Below, piece after piece: positions 63,410 through 64,000 of a stretch of DNA of 64,000 nucleotides. The DNA is taken from positions 248,001 to 312,000 of the forward strand of contig JAWKJY010000003.1 of the NCBI GenBank assembly GCA_041393535.1, given 5' to 3'. Under the pieces are notes generated by a model that was not told where the DNA came from, ran no database searches, and saw only the letters and a program-made list of their open reading frames with translations. Position 1 is the first letter of the stretch. Each line of letters opens with the position of its first letter. Source of the stretch: JAWKJY01 sp041393535. Lineage in GTDB: Bacteria; Actinomycetota; Thermoleophilia; Gaiellales; Gaiellaceae. Position numbers and translations under genes: made by a program.

Positions 63410-64000
63410 TCAGCGGGCGGCCGCGGCCGCGATCCGGCGCTCGGCCGGGTCGTCGGGCAGCGCGCGCAGCTGCTCGATCACGTCCGCGAGCGGGAGGACG
63501 TCGCCGTACTTCGCGTTGATGTCGAACAGGTTCGCCCAGTGGGGCCCCTCGGCCCGGTCGGACACGCACTCGAGCGGCAGGATCACCCGGTAGCCGTGCG
63601 AGACGCCGTCGATCGACGCCGCGCGGACGCAGCCCGAGGTGGAGCAGCCGGTCAGGATCACCGTGTCGATGCCCTGGGTCACGAGCAGCGACGGCAGGTT
63701 GGTCTGGAAGAAGGCCGAGGCGTACTTCTTCGTGATCACGATCTCGCCGGCCCGCGGCTCGAGGCGCGGATCGATCTCGACCCCGCGGTCGCCGAGCTGC
63801 AGCTCGAGCAGCGCCGGGATCTTCTTGCCGAAGACCCCGGCCTCCTTGCCCTCCGGGTCGTACGCCGTGGTGAAGAAGATCACCGGCACCTGCTTCTCGC
63901 GCGCGACCGGGAGCAGCTCCGCGATCGCCTCGACGGCGGGCGTCTGGTCGCCGCCGACCTTGTAGGACGGGTCGTTGAACGCGATCGCCATGTCGATCAC
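63410..64000 (-). CDS. isochorismatase-family cysteine hydrolase, C-terminal part
   Basis: Runs off the right edge; 196 residues are present. The catalytic triad is seen: Asp in V-I-D-M-A-I-A-F at the left of the fragment, Lys in V-I-T-K-K-Y-A-S-A-F-F and Cys in L-T-G-C-S-T-S-G-C-V-R. The motif G-C-S-T-S-G-C-V-R-A-A-S-I-D-G is typical of N-carbamoylsarcosine amidase-like members. It fits a cluster handling ureido or cyclic amide compounds together with the allantoinase-like gene, though the substrate is unproven. Confidence 0.85.
   Translation of the reverse strand: MIDMAIAFNDPSYKVGGDQTPAVEAIAELLPVAREKQVPVIFFTTAYDPEGKEAGVFGKKIPALLELQLGDRGVEIDPRLEPRAGEIVITKKYASAFFQTNLPSLLVTQGIDTVILTGCSTSGCVRAASIDGVSHGYRVILPLECVSDRAEGPHWANLFDINAKYGDVLPLADVIEQLRALPDDPAERRIAAAAAR

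Overview
The window is very GC-rich (third codon positions almost always G or C), has no tRNA or rRNA gene that I can see, and reads as the chromosome of an actinobacterium. The actinobacterial order mihF-gmk-rpoZ-coaBC, a PyrR-led pyrimidine operon, GTG/TTG starts, many leaderless genes and glucose/sorbosone dehydrogenase and Ig-like surface proteins suggest the class Thermoleophilia (Solirubrobacterales/Gaiellales-like). The taxonomic call is an inference.

Layout. 1-3566: a cut YpfJ-type metallopeptidase (minus), then rnz, a small DUF2007-like protein, a proline racemase/hydroxyproline epimerase and a methyltransferase. 3567-4085: non-coding, with a repeated intergenic element and three palindromes at 15-bp spacing. 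4086-12748: pyrR-pyrB-pyrC-carA-carB-pyrK-pyrD, each gene overlapping the next, headed by a PyrR-binding hairpin that covers the pyrR ribosome binding site. pyrE and pyrF are not here. 12821-17716: mihF-gmk, rpoZ with a strong terminator hairpin, a lipoprotein sugar dehydrogenase, coaBC. 16742-24963: a long overlapping run starting with the MoxR-DUF58-transglutaminase trio, then a TPR protein, a second sugar dehydrogenase, an enolase-like protein, a DUF309-like protein and a DUF1461 membrane protein, closed by a 168-bp palindrome. 25133-32379 (minus): a 3D-domain protein, a TolB-like propeller, gltB, and a leaderless 26-codon basic peptide upstream of gltB.

32457-42190: branched-chain and threonine synthesis: ilvB (behind a Val/Leu-rich leader peptide, i.e. 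an attenuator), ilvN, ilvC, hom, thrC, thrB, a rhodanese and ilvD. 42456-48975: two neighbouring secreted Ig-like/FnIII proteins sharing one C-terminal module, and a Pro-rich membrane protein. 49149-53820: a patatin-like phospholipase converging on proB-proA (minus). 53831-58567: a SAM-I riboswitch whose promoter overlaps the divergent proA promoter and which controls a second, zinc-ribbon threonine-synthase-like gene, then an NDP-forming acyl-CoA synthetase and an acyl-CoA dehydrogenase. 58611-64000 (minus): a catabolic-looking set: SnoaL-like protein, MFS transporter, polysaccharide deacetylase/allantoinase-like protein, DehI-family protein, zinc-type oxidoreductase and a cut isochorismatase-family hydrolase.

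Two themes run through the window. First, many genes have a TANNNT -10 box only 6-8 bases before a GTG or ATG, so leaderless transcription is common and often decides the start. Second, five genes, including gltB and thrC that ought to work, carry one single-base frameshift each in a short G/C run. This looks more like sequencing or assembly error than five pseudogenes.
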